Assembly: GCA_902589795.1 (NCBI GenBank)
Contig: CACIUJ010000004.1
Coordinates: 1 to 50,820, forward strand
DNA: 50,820 nt
Direction of reading: 5' to 3'
Origin: an uncultured Pelagibacteraceae bacterium
GTDB lineage: Bacteria; Pseudomonadota; Alphaproteobacteria; Pelagibacterales; Pelagibacteraceae
Below the pieces are notes generated by a model. It did no database searches. It was not told the DNA's origin and saw only the letters and a list, made by a program, of their open reading frames with translations. Position 1 is the first letter of the stretch; each line of letters opens with the position of its first letter. The position numbers and the translations under genes are program-made. Positions 9,452 through 17,791 of the stretch are shown piece by piece.

Positions 9452-9954
9452 AAATCAAAGCCTTCACCCTCATCGAGCTCCTAGTCGTCGTCGCCATCAT
9501 CGGTATTCTGGCTGCGGTGGGTGTTACGACGTTTACTGGGTTTCAGGAGAAGGCAAAGATATCAGCTACTAAAGCAAATCATAAAACCATAGTTAAATTT
9601 ATGACTAGCGAAATTATGAAGTGTTCGCTTGGTGACTCAAATTTAAATTTACTAAAGTCTAATGGTAATGCTACATCAGTTTCTTGCAATCCATCTTCCG
9701 TTAATACAATAACACTTGGCAGTAGATTTGTAGATCACTTTAGAGGTGCTGGTTTCACAAACCCATTTAATATTGAAGATCAGAACGGAACTGTATATGC
9801 TACTTCAGGAAATTCTCCATGGAAAGGGCAAACAAGAATCGTCAATGCTGGAGGTACTAAAATACAAATTGTAACAAAGTATACTGGTAATGATGGACAA
9901 TGGGGAGGAAATACTAACGAAGTACTCATTGACGAAATAATAGACGATAGATAA
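9448..9954 (+). CDS. Type IV pilin (tandem copy 2)
   Basis: MKIKAFTLIELLVVVAIIGILAAVGVTTFTGFQEKAKISATKANHK. Confidence 0.85.
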   Translation: MKIKAFTLIELLVVVAIIGILAAVGVTTFTGFQEKAKISATKANHKTIVKFMTSEIMKCSLGDSNLNLLKSNGNATSVSCNPSSVNTITLGSRFVDHFRGAGFTNPFNIEDQNGTVYATSGNSPWKGQTRIVNAGGTKIQIVTKYTGNDGQWGGNTNEVLIDEIIDDR

Positions 9955-9956
9955 TC

Positions 9957-10487
9957 ATGAGAGCTTTCACTTTAATAGAACTCTTAGTCGTTGTTGCCAT
10001 CATCGGCATTCTGGCTGCCGTGGGTGTGACGACATTTAGTGGGTTTCAGGAGAAGGCGAAAATTTCAGCCAGTAAAGCTAATTTTAAAAACATAGTAAAA
10101 TTTATAAGCCTTAGTTATTCTAGATGTGAAATAGATGATAAAGTAATGATGAATAATCAATCCGGTGTCTCGACAGATGTAACCAGTGGTTTTTGTAATA
10201 ATAGCCCTCTAGGTGCTTGTCATATTCTTACAGCACATTTTAAATCATTAAAATGGAAAAATCCTTTCACTGACTATTACATAAAAAATAATGTCGATAG
10301 TGAATATGCACTTCATTGCTCTAATTCAGGCTGGCCATCAAAAGAATTAGTTTCAAAAGCGGGTTATATTTTCATAACCAATGTTTCTGGATCTCCCAAA
10401 ACAATGAGGATAGAAATGAGACAAGATAACGACTACAGTGGTAACTGGAGCAAACGCTACTCTAGAAAAGATATTATAATACCTTAA
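9957..10487 (+). CDS. Type IV pilin (tandem copy 3)
   Basis: MRAFTLIELLVVVAIIGILAAVGVTTFSGFQEKAKISASKANFK. Confidence 0.85.
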   Translation: MRAFTLIELLVVVAIIGILAAVGVTTFSGFQEKAKISASKANFKNIVKFISLSYSRCEIDDKVMMNNQSGVSTDVTSGFCNNSPLGACHILTAHFKSLKWKNPFTDYYIKNNVDSEYALHCSNSGWPSKELVSKAGYIFITNVSGSPKTMRIEMRQDNDYSGNWSKRYSRKDIIIP

Positions 10488-10493
10488 ATAATT

Positions 10494-11036
10494 ATGTACC
10501 GTCGAGCTTTTACCTTAATAGAACTCCTAGTCGTCGTCGCCATCATCGGAATTCTGGCTGCGGTGGGAGTGAATACGTTTAGTGGATTTCAGGAGAAGGC
10601 GAAAGTTTCTGCAACAAAAGCTAATCATAAAGCTGTTTGTAAATGGACTAACGTGGAATTAATAAAATGTGATTTAGATAGTTCCGAAATTATTTTTAAT
10701 GGCCAAATGCCTTGTTCAACAATAATATCAAAACTTAGTCAAAACCAACAAGATGCAGCATCAGAAGTGTCAAAAGAATTAATAAAAGGTTTAAAAGATA
10801 AGTTTAAAAATCCTTATGGTGCATATGATTCATCGATGGGAGACAACGCTGTCACGGCTGCTGGATGGGGTAAAGATCGTGATTTAGGCTATACGATAAT
10901 CGAACCAACGACCCATTCTTAAACAGGCAAAGCAATATTGAACATACATACATGTAATAAACTTTCCTGTATTGGACAGTGGTGGAACAATACTAATGAT
11001 AATATAGAAATATGCTGGATAGAAGTGCAACCATAG
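10494..11036 (+). pseudogene. Type IV pilin (tandem copy 4) interrupted by in-frame TAA at 10920-10922; same-frame continuation to TAG at 11034-11036
   Basis: ORF 10494-10922 ends ...TIIEPTTHS*; the same frame continues TGKAILNIHTCNKLSCIGQWWNNTNDNIEICWIEVQP*, giving a paralogue-sized product (~180 codons). Confidence 0.75.
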
Positions 11037-11037
11037 T

Positions 11038-11808
11038 TTAAATTAGGATAAAGTTATATAAATATTCGCCAAAAAAAAAATAAATTACTCCTGCGGTAAT
11101 AATATAAGGACCAAAAGGAATTTCAGATTTTAAACTTCTTTTCTTTTTTAATAATGAGGGCATCACCAACAATAATCCAAGTACTGCTGAAACAAATAAA
11201 ACAAATGGTACAGATGGCCATCCAAATAATAATCCAATACCTGCCATCAATTTTGCGTCCCCTAGCCCCATTCCCTCTACTTTTTTAAATGTTCGATAGA
11301 GATAAATGATAATCCAAATTAATGAATACCCAACAATTCCCCCAATGATGGAAAGAATGATGTTTTGAGTAAACACTAAGGTTAGATCAGGTAAAAAGTT
11401 TTTAAAAAAAGCCAAGAAGATAACTCCAAAGTTTAGTACGTCAGGAATTATAAAGTGCTTAAAGTCAATAAAAAATATCATCACATACATCACCAATAAG
11501 ATAGATAGTAATATTGAAGCAAAATAATTTTGATAATTAAGAAAGATTAATAAAAAACCAGTTCCTATTAACAATTCAATAATAAAATATTGTAGTGATA
11601 TTTTTTTTTTACAGGACCTACATTTTCCATTTAATAAGAAAAAAGAAATAACTGGAATATTATCAAACCATTTAATTTTTTTTTTGCACTTAGGACAGTA
11701 AGAACGTCCAAATAATACTTGTTTTCTTTTTGGTAAACGGTAGATACAAACATTAGCAAAACTACCAGCACATAAACCTATTAAAAAAATAAAAATTAAA
11801 TGTTCCAA
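11038..11808 (-). CDS. pilD: Prepilin peptidase / N-methyltransferase (PilD, A24 family)
   Basis: GLCAGSFANVCIYRLPKR, CPKCKKKIKWFDNIPVISFFLLNGKCRSCKKKIS two CxxC pairs, GMGLGDAKLMAGIGLLFGW. Confidence 0.93.
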   Translation of the reverse strand: MEHLIFIFLIGLCAGSFANVCIYRLPKRKQVLFGRSYCPKCKKKIKWFDNIPVISFFLLNGKCRSCKKKISLQYFIIELLIGTGFLLIFLNYQNYFASILLSILLVMYVMIFFIDFKHFIIPDVLNFGVIFLAFFKNFLPDLTLVFTQNIILSIIGGIVGYSLIWIIIYLYRTFKKVEGMGLGDAKLMAGIGLLFGWPSVPFVLFVSAVLGLLLVMPSLLKKKRSLKSEIPFGPYIITAGVIYFFFGEYLYNFILI

Positions 11809-11967
11809 AGTTAAATATTAATTAATGCTGTTAAGCTTATAATGCTTTCATAACAATAACTTATAAACAAAACACTTTTTTCATAAACTACTTCAAAGTT
11901 TGGAGTGTAAAGAACAACTTTCATAATAGATATTATATACTAAAAAATATGTTCAAATTTAGTTAAT

Positions 11968-12189
11968 TTAAGTATTGCTATTAAACAAATCTTTTATGCA
12001 TCTCACGTATTTAGCAAATACATCAGGTTTCCATATTAATAGAAAAAGGTAGGGAGCTAACGCTGGTGTAATACCAAACCAAAACCATTCATCCCATTGA
12101 AATGTATTGGGTTTATTGTACCAAGTTAGATAACCGATAAAAATTATCCATACTAATGATAGTGTTAAAATTATTTTTACTTTTTTCAT
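11968..12189 (-). CDS. Small hypothetical membrane protein (2 TM)
   Basis: 73-aa ORF, two hydrophobic segments. Confidence 0.5.
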   Translation of the reverse strand: MKKVKIILTLSLVWIIFIGYLTWYNKPNTFQWDEWFWFGITPALAPYLFLLIWKPDVFAKYVRCIKDLFNSNT

Positions 12190-12221
12190 TATATTTTTAG
12201 TTTATTTAAAAAAAATGAAAA

Positions 12222-12257
12222 AGGATACATGCTTTTAGGATACATGTTAGGATACAT
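12222..12257 (+). repeat. Three AGGATACAT direct repeats
   Basis: Copies at 12222-12230, 12237-12245, 12249-12257. Confidence 0.8.
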
Positions 12258-12389
12258 AGAATCTGAAGTCTTAAAGTAATACTTAAACATTGAAACTGCA
12301 TCAAAGACCTATTGATTCCATTGCTTTGAAGTCTTAAAATCATTATATAGAATTGTAGCGTACTAAACGACATTTGTGAATCCACTGTA

Positions 12390-12434
12390 CTACGGACCAG
12401 GAGGTTCTGAGTTCAAGTCCTAGCAGGCGCGCCA
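12390..12434 (+). other. 3' fragment of a tRNA gene (tRNA-Arg(ACG)-like, anticodon loop to CCA), candidate attachment-site remnant
   Basis: CTACGGA-CCAGG-AGGTT-CTGAG-TTCAAGT-CCTAG-CAGGCGC-G-CCA: anticodon loop, T-arm and acceptor 3' strand; no matching 5' half upstream (expected GCGCCTG absent at 12359). Confidence 0.65.
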
Positions 12435-12445
12435 GAAAGAATTTT

Positions 12446-12559
12446 ATGTCAAAAAGATATAGTGGAAAATCATTTAAAGACTCAAGCGTAATGAAAAAAG
12501 CAAAGTTAAGTTTTAAAGAAAAAAGAAAGTTGAAAAGGGAAAAAAGGAATAAAAAATGA
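12446..12559 (+). CDS. Small basic hypothetical protein, 37 aa
   Basis: MSKRYSGKSFKDSSVMKKAKLSFKEKRKLKREKRNKK*; ATGA overlap with next ORF. Confidence 0.45.
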   Translation: MSKRYSGKSFKDSSVMKKAKLSFKEKRKLKREKRNKK

Positions 12560-12633
12560 GTTTACAAAAAGCAGTTATATTTTTTTTAGTCTTAATAGCA
12601 TTATTTGTATTAACTTTATCAATAATATTTTGA
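12556..12633 (+). CDS. Single-TM micropeptide, 25 aa
   Basis: MSLQKAVIFFLVLIALFVLTLSIIF*; overlaps preceding ORF by ATGA. Confidence 0.4.
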   Translation: MSLQKAVIFFLVLIALFVLTLSIIF

Positions 12634-12639
12634 AAATTT

Positions 12640-13059
12640 ATGAATAAAAATTTTGAACAAATAAGTATAAAACCAGGTTTTATGAAACATAATGGAGGTT
12701 TGTTATTTAAAACTATTTCAGAAAATGAATATCAATTTAAAACTGTGATAACAGAAAATCATCTTAATGCAGCTGGCATTACTCATGGTGGTTTTATATC
12801 TGCGATGGTTGATGCTGGAGCAGGCACGTCTGCTCACAGAGCTGCTGGTAACAGTCCGTGTGTAACTATTTCTTTAGAATTAAAATTTATTTCTCCAGTT
12901 AAACTAGGACAAGAATTAATCGGAACAACTAAGATACAAAAAAAAACTAAATCAATGGTTTTTTTAACATGCGAATTAAAAACTTCTGATAAAATTGTTG
13001 CTACAGCATCAGGTGTGTGGAAAATATTAAAATTAACAGGAGCGGGACCCGGAGGTTAA
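12640..13059 (+). CDS. PaaI-family hotdog thioesterase
   Basis: LNAAGITHGGFISAMVDAGAGTSAHRA...VTISLELKFISPVKLGQELIGTTKI. Confidence 0.85.
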   Translation: MNKNFEQISIKPGFMKHNGGLLFKTISENEYQFKTVITENHLNAAGITHGGFISAMVDAGAGTSAHRAAGNSPCVTISLELKFISPVKLGQELIGTTKIQKKTKSMVFLTCELKTSDKIVATASGVWKILKLTGAGPGG

Positions 13060-13060
13060 A

Positions 13061-15424
13061 TTATAAATTGGGCTGCCTTCTATAATTTAAATAACCAAAA
13101 CCAACTAAAAATAATAAAGCAAATGGATAAACAATTGCTTTATTGGGTCTATCTAAATTTTCTATTTTAAATTCGGTAATTACATCTCTCATTTCCATTC
13201 CATCTTTTTTTGCAAGTCCATTAAATTCAAGTTTGTCCACCGTTGTTCTTCCATCTTCATTAATTAAATTTATGCCGTAATCATTTAAAGAAAAATTTTC
13301 ACTGAAACTACCCTTTTCAATTACAAAAAGCTTATATCGATCACCATATTCTGTTCTTCTTGTTATCCTTATATGAACATCTTGGTTAGGTTTTAAAGTT
13401 ATCATTTCTAAAGTATTCATTTGTGTTTCTGTATATTGGTATTTTGGATAAAACTTATCTAATACATAGTCTGGTCTAAATAGTGCCATAGCTAATACGA
13501 TAAATATTATTATTTCGTACCATTTCATTTTATTTATAAACCAACCTTGTGTTGCAGCAGTAAAAACTAATATAGCTATGAGTGAAGTTGTAATTACTGC
13601 AAATCCATGCCAAAAACTTGTAATTCCAATTAATAATAATTCATGATTAAAAATAAAAACTATAGGTAAAATCCCTGTTCTCAAACTATACCAAAAAGCT
13701 TGTATACTAGTTTTAATTGGATCTGCCCTAGATATAGCGGCAGCTGCATATGAAGCTAAACCTACAGGAGGTGTAACATCCGCCATTAGACCGTAATAAA
13801 AAACGTAAAGATGAACTGCTATTATTGGAAAAGCGTATCCTGATGCCCCCGCTACTTCGACAACAACATGAGACATTAAAGCAGCAACAACAATATAGTT
13901 TGCTGTGGTTGGTAATCCCATTCCCAAAATAATACAAAGTACAGCAGTTAAAGTTAATAATGTGATTATATTTCCTCCAGAAATCGTCTCAACAATAATA
14001 ATTAAATTATTGCTCAAACCAGTCGATGCCACAGATCCAACAATGATTCCTGCGGTCGCAATAGCAATACAAACACTAACCATGTTCTTTGCTCCTTTTT
14101 CTAAACCAGCAATTATTGCATTTACACCTGCTATTATTCCATTGAATGGAGTGAGATTATTTTTTTTAGCTATCAACACCTCACGCAAAATAATAATAAC
14201 CATTAAAGAAAGTATTGAATAAAATACTGATGACCCTGCCGTCCATCTTTCAACTAAAAGTAAATAAACTAAAATAAATATTGGTATTAAGTAATGAACA
14301 CCACTTAAAAATGTTTTCCCAAGAGGAGGAATTTCACTTTCGGGCAGTCCTTTAATATTTAGTTTAAGAGACTCAAGATGTGAAATATAAAATAATGCAA
14401 TATAAGATATAACTGCAGGCAAAATAGCGTGGGTTATGACCGTAAAATATGAAATACCAAGTATCTCAGACATTACAAATGCAGCAGCACCCATAATTGG
14501 AGGCATTATTTGTCCATTAACTGAAGCAGCGACTTCAACTGCTCCAGCCTTAACCGCCGGAAGTCCAGTTCTTTTCATAATTGGAATTGTAAAAGTTCCT
14601 GTTGTAACTGTGTTGGCAACTGAAGATCCAGAAATTAATCCAGTTAGGCCAGATGCAAGAATGGCTGCTTTTGCAGGCCCACCTCTCATTTTACCAACTA
14701 TAGCAAATGCTAAACTTAAAAAATATTTTCCTCCCCCAGCTGTATCTAGAATCGCACCAAACAATACAAATAAGAAAATAAAACTCACAGAAACACTTAT
14801 CGGAATTCCAAAAATAGCCTCCCCAGTAAACCAATGATACCCAACTAATCTCTTAATAGATAAACCTTGATGAGCAATTAAATCGGGCATTGACTGTCCA
14901 AAAATTGAAAAAATTAAAAAAATTATAGCGATGATTGCTAACGGAATTCCTATGGCTCGTCTCGTTGCTTCCAATAATAAAATAATTCCAAGGGCTCCCA
15001 TAATTATTTCGTAGGGTATAATTACAGATCCTATTTGAATTTTTGCTAAAATTCCTTGACGATAAACCAAGCCTTCGTAGTCAAAAAAAATATATAAAGT
15101 TACGAAAAGTGATATAAATACAAAAAGAAAATCTGTTATTGATATTTTTGTCTTTTTTTTAGATTTAAAAACTGGATAAATCAAAAAACATAAAGTCATC
15201 CCAAACGCTAAGTGAATTGCTCTGGCAGGAAGATCAATAAATATGCCAAAATCAAAAATAAAAGGCAAAGGAGAAGCATACCAAAGTTGGAACAAAGACC
15301 AAGCTATAGCTACCAAAGCAACTAATTTTAAATTCCAACTATTAGTATTTTTGTCAAGTCCTGAGCCTCTATCAAATTTCTCGAGTAAATCAGATTCGTT
15401 TACTTTTTCGCTACCAGAGTTCAT
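13061..15424 (-). CDS. TRAP transporter, fused 4TM/12TM permease (TAXI-associated)
   Basis: Long multi-TM protein, GMGLPTTANYIVVAALM, PPVGLASYAAAAISRADPIKTSIQAFWYSLRTGILP. Confidence 0.9.
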   Translation of the reverse strand: MNSGSEKVNESDLLEKFDRGSGLDKNTNSWNLKLVALVAIAWSLFQLWYASPLPFIFDFGIFIDLPARAIHLAFGMTLCFLIYPVFKSKKKTKISITDFLFVFISLFVTLYIFFDYEGLVYRQGILAKIQIGSVIIPYEIIMGALGIILLLEATRRAIGIPLAIIAIIFLIFSIFGQSMPDLIAHQGLSIKRLVGYHWFTGEAIFGIPISVSVSFIFLFVLFGAILDTAGGGKYFLSLAFAIVGKMRGGPAKAAILASGLTGLISGSSVANTVTTGTFTIPIMKRTGLPAVKAGAVEVAASVNGQIMPPIMGAAAFVMSEILGISYFTVITHAILPAVISYIALFYISHLESLKLNIKGLPESEIPPLGKTFLSGVHYLIPIFILVYLLLVERWTAGSSVFYSILSLMVIIILREVLIAKKNNLTPFNGIIAGVNAIIAGLEKGAKNMVSVCIAIATAGIIVGSVASTGLSNNLIIIVETISGGNIITLLTLTAVLCIILGMGLPTTANYIVVAALMSHVVVEVAGASGYAFPIIAVHLYVFYYGLMADVTPPVGLASYAAAAISRADPIKTSIQAFWYSLRTGILPIVFIFNHELLLIGITSFWHGFAVITTSLIAILVFTAATQGWFINKMKWYEIIIFIVLAMALFRPDYVLDKFYPKYQYTETQMNTLEMITLKPNQDVHIRITRRTEYGDRYKLFVIEKGSFSENFSLNDYGINLINEDGRTTVDKLEFNGLAKKDGMEMRDVITEFKIENLDRPNKAIVYPFALLFLVGFGYLNYRRQPNL

Positions 15425-15450
15425 TAAAATTATAAGAAGGAATAAAAAAA

Positions 15451-15478
15451 AAGGCTCAGTTAACTAACTGAGCCTTTG
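15451..15478 (-). terminator. Intrinsic terminator hairpin between TAXI receptor and TRAP permease
   Basis: AAAGGCTCAGTTA-AC-TAACTGAGCCTTT perfect inverted repeat followed (minus strand) by a T-tract. Confidence 0.85.
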
Positions 15479-15489
15479 ATTTTTTGATC

Positions 15490-16488
15490 TTACATCCAGC
15501 CTTTTTCTTTATAATATTTAATTGCTCCCGGATGTAATGGTGCAGATACACCATCTACTATCATTTTCTTTGGATCTAGATCTTTAAACGCGTCGTGTTG
15601 CTTTTTGAAATCTTCAAGATTTTCAAAAACAGCTCTCACTACAGCATAAACTAAATCGTCTGATACCTCAGCACTTGTAACTACTGAAGCCATAACACCA
15701 AAAGTTGTTACATCTTTTTTAGAAGTTTTGTAAGTTCCTTTTGGAATTGTTGCCCATGCATAAAAAGGATTATCAGCAACTAATTTTTTTACAGCATCTG
15801 TTTGCAAATCAATTATAGACGCTCCGCATCCATCTGTTGCTTGTCTAACTCCTGAATTTGGAACACCTACTGTATAACCATATGCATCAATTTTTCCATC
15901 GCAAAGAGCTCCGGATTGTTCTGATGAGCCTAGCTCTGATGCTGCACTAAAATAACTAGTGTCTACACCATGGGCTTCCATAAGAACTTCGAACGTTCCT
16001 CTTTGTCCTGAACCAGGGTTTCCAATATTTACTTTTTTACCCTTCATAGAATCCCAATTTTTAATTTTAGATTTTTTTCCAACTAAAATTTGGAATGGTT
16101 CTGGATGCGCTGAAAATATTGCTCTTAAACCTTTAAATGGTTTAACCTTATCAGGCATTGTGCCATTGTAGGCATGATACTGCCAATCAGATTGAGCCAC
16201 ACCAAATTGGAGTTCACCTTCCATTATCTGACCGATATTATAAGTTGATCCTCCAGTTGAAGGCGCTGAGCAGCGATAAGCTTTGTCAGTACCTTTTTTT
16301 CTACCATGTTCTGCTGACTGAAGCATTGCAACCATTTTACAAATTGCGTTACCTACTTGGAAGTAAACTCCAGTTGGCCCACCTGTTCCTATTGAAAAGA
16401 ACTCTGCTGATTTTGCTACTGTCGACAGTGGTGCCGATACAGTAAACATCAATAGTGCTCCTGCAATAGTGGAAATAAATTTTCTCAT
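15490..16488 (-). CDS. TAXI-family TRAP transporter solute-binding protein
   Basis: Signal peptide; SIGTGGPTGVYFQVGNAICKMV ... STGGSTYNIGQIMEGELQFGVAQSDWQYHAYNG. Confidence 0.92.
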   Translation of the reverse strand: MRKFISTIAGALLMFTVSAPLSTVAKSAEFFSIGTGGPTGVYFQVGNAICKMVAMLQSAEHGRKKGTDKAYRCSAPSTGGSTYNIGQIMEGELQFGVAQSDWQYHAYNGTMPDKVKPFKGLRAIFSAHPEPFQILVGKKSKIKNWDSMKGKKVNIGNPGSGQRGTFEVLMEAHGVDTSYFSAASELGSSEQSGALCDGKIDAYGYTVGVPNSGVRQATDGCGASIIDLQTDAVKKLVADNPFYAWATIPKGTYKTSKKDVTTFGVMASVVTSAEVSDDLVYAVVRAVFENLEDFKKQHDAFKDLDPKKMIVDGVSAPLHPGAIKYYKEKGWM

Positions 16489-16555
16489 TTTTTCCTCCTT
16501 TAATTATTTTTAAAAATAAATTTAATGTAATAAGGATATCAACTTTAAAATGAAT

Positions 16556-17791
16556 CTAAAGTGATTTTGACCATTCTTTTAACGCTTTTACGCCATTAAC
16601 TATATTTGGTGCATTTTTTTTTAGATCAGCATAATCTAGTTTTTTACTACCTAAGGTATTCTTTAAAAAGTTAGCTCCATCAAAGTCAGTGTAGCTCAAT
16701 CTAGCTATCATTTTTTTTTTACTAAATCCAAAATCACTACCTGGAAGTAAAGCTACACCAGTTTTATTCAAAATATCTTTACACATTTCAGATGATGAAG
16801 AAAACTTAGCATTTGTAAACTCGGGTAATAAATAAAATCCACCTTCTGGTTTTTTTATATTTACTGCATTTGATTTTAAATTTTCATAAACGTAATTACC
16901 TATAAATTCTAGAATATTTCTAACTTTATCTAAATATTTAGTATGATCTCCTTTATATGCTTCCAATGCTGCATATTGAATTGGTGCACTAACCGAAGAA
17001 AAAGATTCGCTACATAATATTTTTAAACTATTTTTCAATTCCTTTAGATGCTTTGGTATAGCAAAAAAACCTAATCTCCAACCGCCTGCTCCGCACCATT
17101 TACTTAAGCCATTACTAACTATTGTTCTTTCTGGATAAAATTTTGAAATTGATTTATACTCTTTATTAAAAGTTAATTCAGAGTATATTTCATCAGATAA
17201 AATTATTAATTTATACTTTTTTGCAATTTTAGCAATTTCACTTAAATTTTTGCATATAGTTCCTGATGGATTATTTGGTGAATTTAAAAAGAGTAAAATA
17301 TTTTTATTTTTTAATTTTTTTATTTTATTTTCTAAATCTTCAGTAGAAGGAAACCAATTATTATCCATGCTAGTCTGTATCCAATGTACTTTGTTCTTAG
17401 CTAAAAGTGCTTGAGGTTGGTATGATACCCAGCTAGGGGCGGGAAGTAGTATTTCGCCATTAAAAGCAATTTGAGTAAGCAACATCAGTTCTTTAGTTCC
17501 TGGTCCAATAATTATGTCTTCAGGTATAAAATGATTATTATTTTTTTTATTAATATAATTTGCAATTGTTATTCTAAGTTCCTCAAGACCTTGCATAGGC
17601 AAATATGTATTTTTACTAGCATTATTTTTCAATGCATTAACGATAGAATCTGGAATTGGAAATGGAGATTGCCCAAAACCAAATTTATAAATTTTTTTTC
17701 CACTCTTTTTTAATTTATTTGACTCCTCGTTTATTGCTAAAGTGGCAGAGAGTTTTAAGCTGCTTACCTGATCTTTAATAATTTTATTCAT
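16556..17791 (-). CDS. PLP-dependent class I/II aminotransferase
   Basis: FLNSPNNPSGTICK, IILSDEIYSELTF, SNGLSKWCGAGGWRLGF. Confidence 0.88.
   Translation of the reverse strand: MNKIIKDQVSSLKLSATLAINEESNKLKKSGKKIYKFGFGQSPFPIPDSIVNALKNNASKNTYLPMQGLEELRITIANYINKKNNNHFIPEDIIIGPGTKELMLLTQIAFNGEILLPAPSWVSYQPQALLAKNKVHWIQTSMDNNWFPSTEDLENKIKKLKNKNILLFLNSPNNPSGTICKNLSEIAKIAKKYKLIILSDEIYSELTFNKEYKSISKFYPERTIVSNGLSKWCGAGGWRLGFFAIPKHLKELKNSLKILCSESFSSVSAPIQYAALEAYKGDHTKYLDKVRNILEFIGNYVYENLKSNAVNIKKPEGGFYLLPEFTNAKFSSSSEMCKDILNKTGVALLPGSDFGFSKKKMIARLSYTDFDGANFLKNTLGSKKLDYADLKKNAPNIVNGVKALKEWSKSL

Larger units (their letters stand above)
8951..10600 (+). repeat. Four 74-nt near-identical blocks at 5' ends of tandem pilin genes (8951-9024, 9481-9554, 9984-10057, 10527-10600)
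   Basis: Direct comparison: C/TTAGTCGTYGTYGCCATCATCGG...TTTCAGGAGAAGGC; last 14 nt identical in all four. Confidence 0.9.

Noticed and set aside
8951-10600. CRISPR-like regularly spaced repeats
   Set aside because: Repeats are ~500 bp apart and encode the pilin N-terminal helix; no CRISPR spacing or cas genes.
12359-12434. Full-length tRNA gene
   Set aside because: The 5' acceptor strand (expected GCGCCTG) and D-arm are absent, the anticodon stem does not pair and the T-stem has a mismatch; only a 3' fragment is supported.
13905-14837. Antisense ORFs (e.g. 13905-14222 +, 14436-14837 +)
   Set aside because: Opposite-strand shadows of the TRAP permease; hydrophobic composition mirrors codon bias and there is no independent evidence of coding.
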